Positions 5,038 to 5,592 of a stretch of 5,592 nt of DNA are shown here, one piece after another. The notes beneath the pieces are model-generated. The model searched no databases and was not told where the DNA came from. It worked only from the letters and a program-made list of their open reading frames with translations. How positions within the stretch are numbered: the first letter of the stretch is position 1; every line of letters starts with the position of its first letter. A program made the position numbers and the translations under genes. The stretch comes from Planctomycetota bacterium (GTDB lineage Bacteria; Planctomycetota; Phycisphaerae; SM23-33): positions 1-5,592 of the forward strand of contig QNCB01000102.1 of assembly GCA_003644335.1 (NCBI GenBank). Direction: 5' to 3'.

Positions 5038-5592
5038 ATGGGTGTCGAAACTTTTGAACTTGGTGTTATCGGCGGCGGGAATATGTCCAAGGCTATTATC
5101 GCCTCGGCGACGGCGAGCGGGTTTTTGCGGACCGAGCAGATCGTCGTGGCTGAGCCCCTGGCCGAGCGTCGGGCTGAGCTGGGCGAGACGCTGGGCGTAG
5201 CGTGTGTGGCGGAGAATCTCGTCGCGGGCCGATGTCGGCGGGTTATGTTGGCGGTTAAGCCTCAGGTCATGAGCGGGGTGCTCTCTGCTGGCCTGGCGGA
5301 AGTCATTAGCGGCGAGACGCTCGTTATTTCTATCGCAGCGGGGGTCTCCTCGGCGTTCCTCGACGAGAAACTCTGCGGGCGGGGCAGGGTCGTTCGCGTC
5401 ATGCCAAACACACCCATAATGGTCGGCGCCGGAGCCTCAGCTATTTGCCCGGGGCCTCGAGCGCCCTCGGCTGACCTGTCCTGGACGCGGGAACTTTTCG
5501 CAGCTGGCGGGTTGGTCGTCGAGGTGGAAGAAAAACTCATCGACGCCGTCGTGGCTGTCTCAGGCTCGGGGCCTGCCTACTTTTTCTACCTG
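5038..5592 (+). CDS. proC: Pyrroline-5-carboxylate reductase, 3' end beyond window
   Basis: ProC reduces 1-pyrroline-5-carboxylate to proline with NAD(P)H, the last step of proline synthesis, in the cytoplasm. The visible 185 residues cover the N-terminal Rossmann domain and the start of the C-terminal dimerisation domain. GVIGGGNMSKAI (9-20) is the dinucleotide-binding loop, LAVKPQ (71-76) and ISIAAGVSS (97-105) are conserved nucleotide-site strands, and RVMPNTPIMVGAGAS (120-134) is a family hallmark. VSGSGPAYFFYL (174-185) is the beginning of the ProC signature region. Full-length ProC is about 270 residues, so about a third is missing. AAAGGAG (5025-5031) precedes the ATG by six bases. The gene lies 108 bp after the M16 pair, with repeats and a hairpin between, so it may be read through from upstream or have its own promoter; no convincing promoter was seen. 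Confidence 0.95.
   Translation, partial: MGVETFELGVIGGGNMSKAIIASATASGFLRTEQIVVAEPLAERRAELGETLGVACVAENLVAGRCRRVMLAVKPQVMSGVLSAGLAEVISGETLVISIAAGVSSAFLDEKLCGRGRVVRVMPNTPIMVGAGASAICPGPRAPSADLSWTRELFAAGGLVVEVEEKLIDAVVAVSGSGPAYFFYL

Noticed and set aside
5015..5200. Open frame of 61 codons overlapping the proC start
   Set aside because: It begins inside the hairpin and overlaps the conserved Rossmann motif of ProC in another frame.

Overview
The window looks like a chromosomal housekeeping region of a moderately GC-rich bacterium. The most likely source is a planctomycete-type organism, possibly Phycisphaerae-like. I infer this from the long acidic/proline-rich N-terminal extension on ribosomal protein S9, the flavour of the tandem M16 peptidase pair, and the palindromic and heptamer repeats in the spacers. 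No phylogenetic test was possible, so the lineage is a judgement. All genes are on the + strand. There is no sign of a phage, IS element, CRISPR array, tRNA or rRNA.

Region 1 (1-1175) is a complete ribosomal protein transcription unit. A near-consensus sigma70-type promoter (TTGACA-N17-CATAAT, 17-45) precedes rplM (L13, 94-546) and rpsI (S9, 565-1107), and a strong rho-independent terminator (1136-1175) closes the unit. S9 carries about 53 extra N-terminal residues and ends in SQR instead of the usual SKR.

Region 2 (1176-1399) is a non-coding spacer made almost entirely of repeats: a 4 x 7-bp degenerate tandem array, a perfect 7-bp hairpin, and a 138-bp imperfect inverted repeat containing six copies of the octamer CACGGATT, three in each orientation.

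Region 3 (1400-4929) is a tight three-gene cluster: trpD (anthranilate phosphoribosyltransferase, with unusual substrate-loop residues) and two adjacent M16 peptidase-family genes. The two M16 products have complementary losses. The first lacks the zinc ligands but keeps the R-x6-Y substrate-binding pair. The second keeps the full HxxEH...E zinc site but has lost the Arg of the R/Y pair. The genes are coupled through a 1-nt stop/start overlap, which predicts an obligate heterodimeric protease built like mitochondrial processing peptidase or the Sphingomonas M16B pair.

Region 4 (4930-5592) is a 108-bp spacer with two more heptamer tandem arrays and a 12-bp hairpin directly upstream of the ribosome binding site of proC (pyrroline-5-carboxylate reductase), which runs off the window end. 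The genes from trpD to proC mix tryptophan synthesis, proteolysis and proline synthesis. No shared pathway is evident, though co-transcription of at least trpD with the two peptidase genes is likely.
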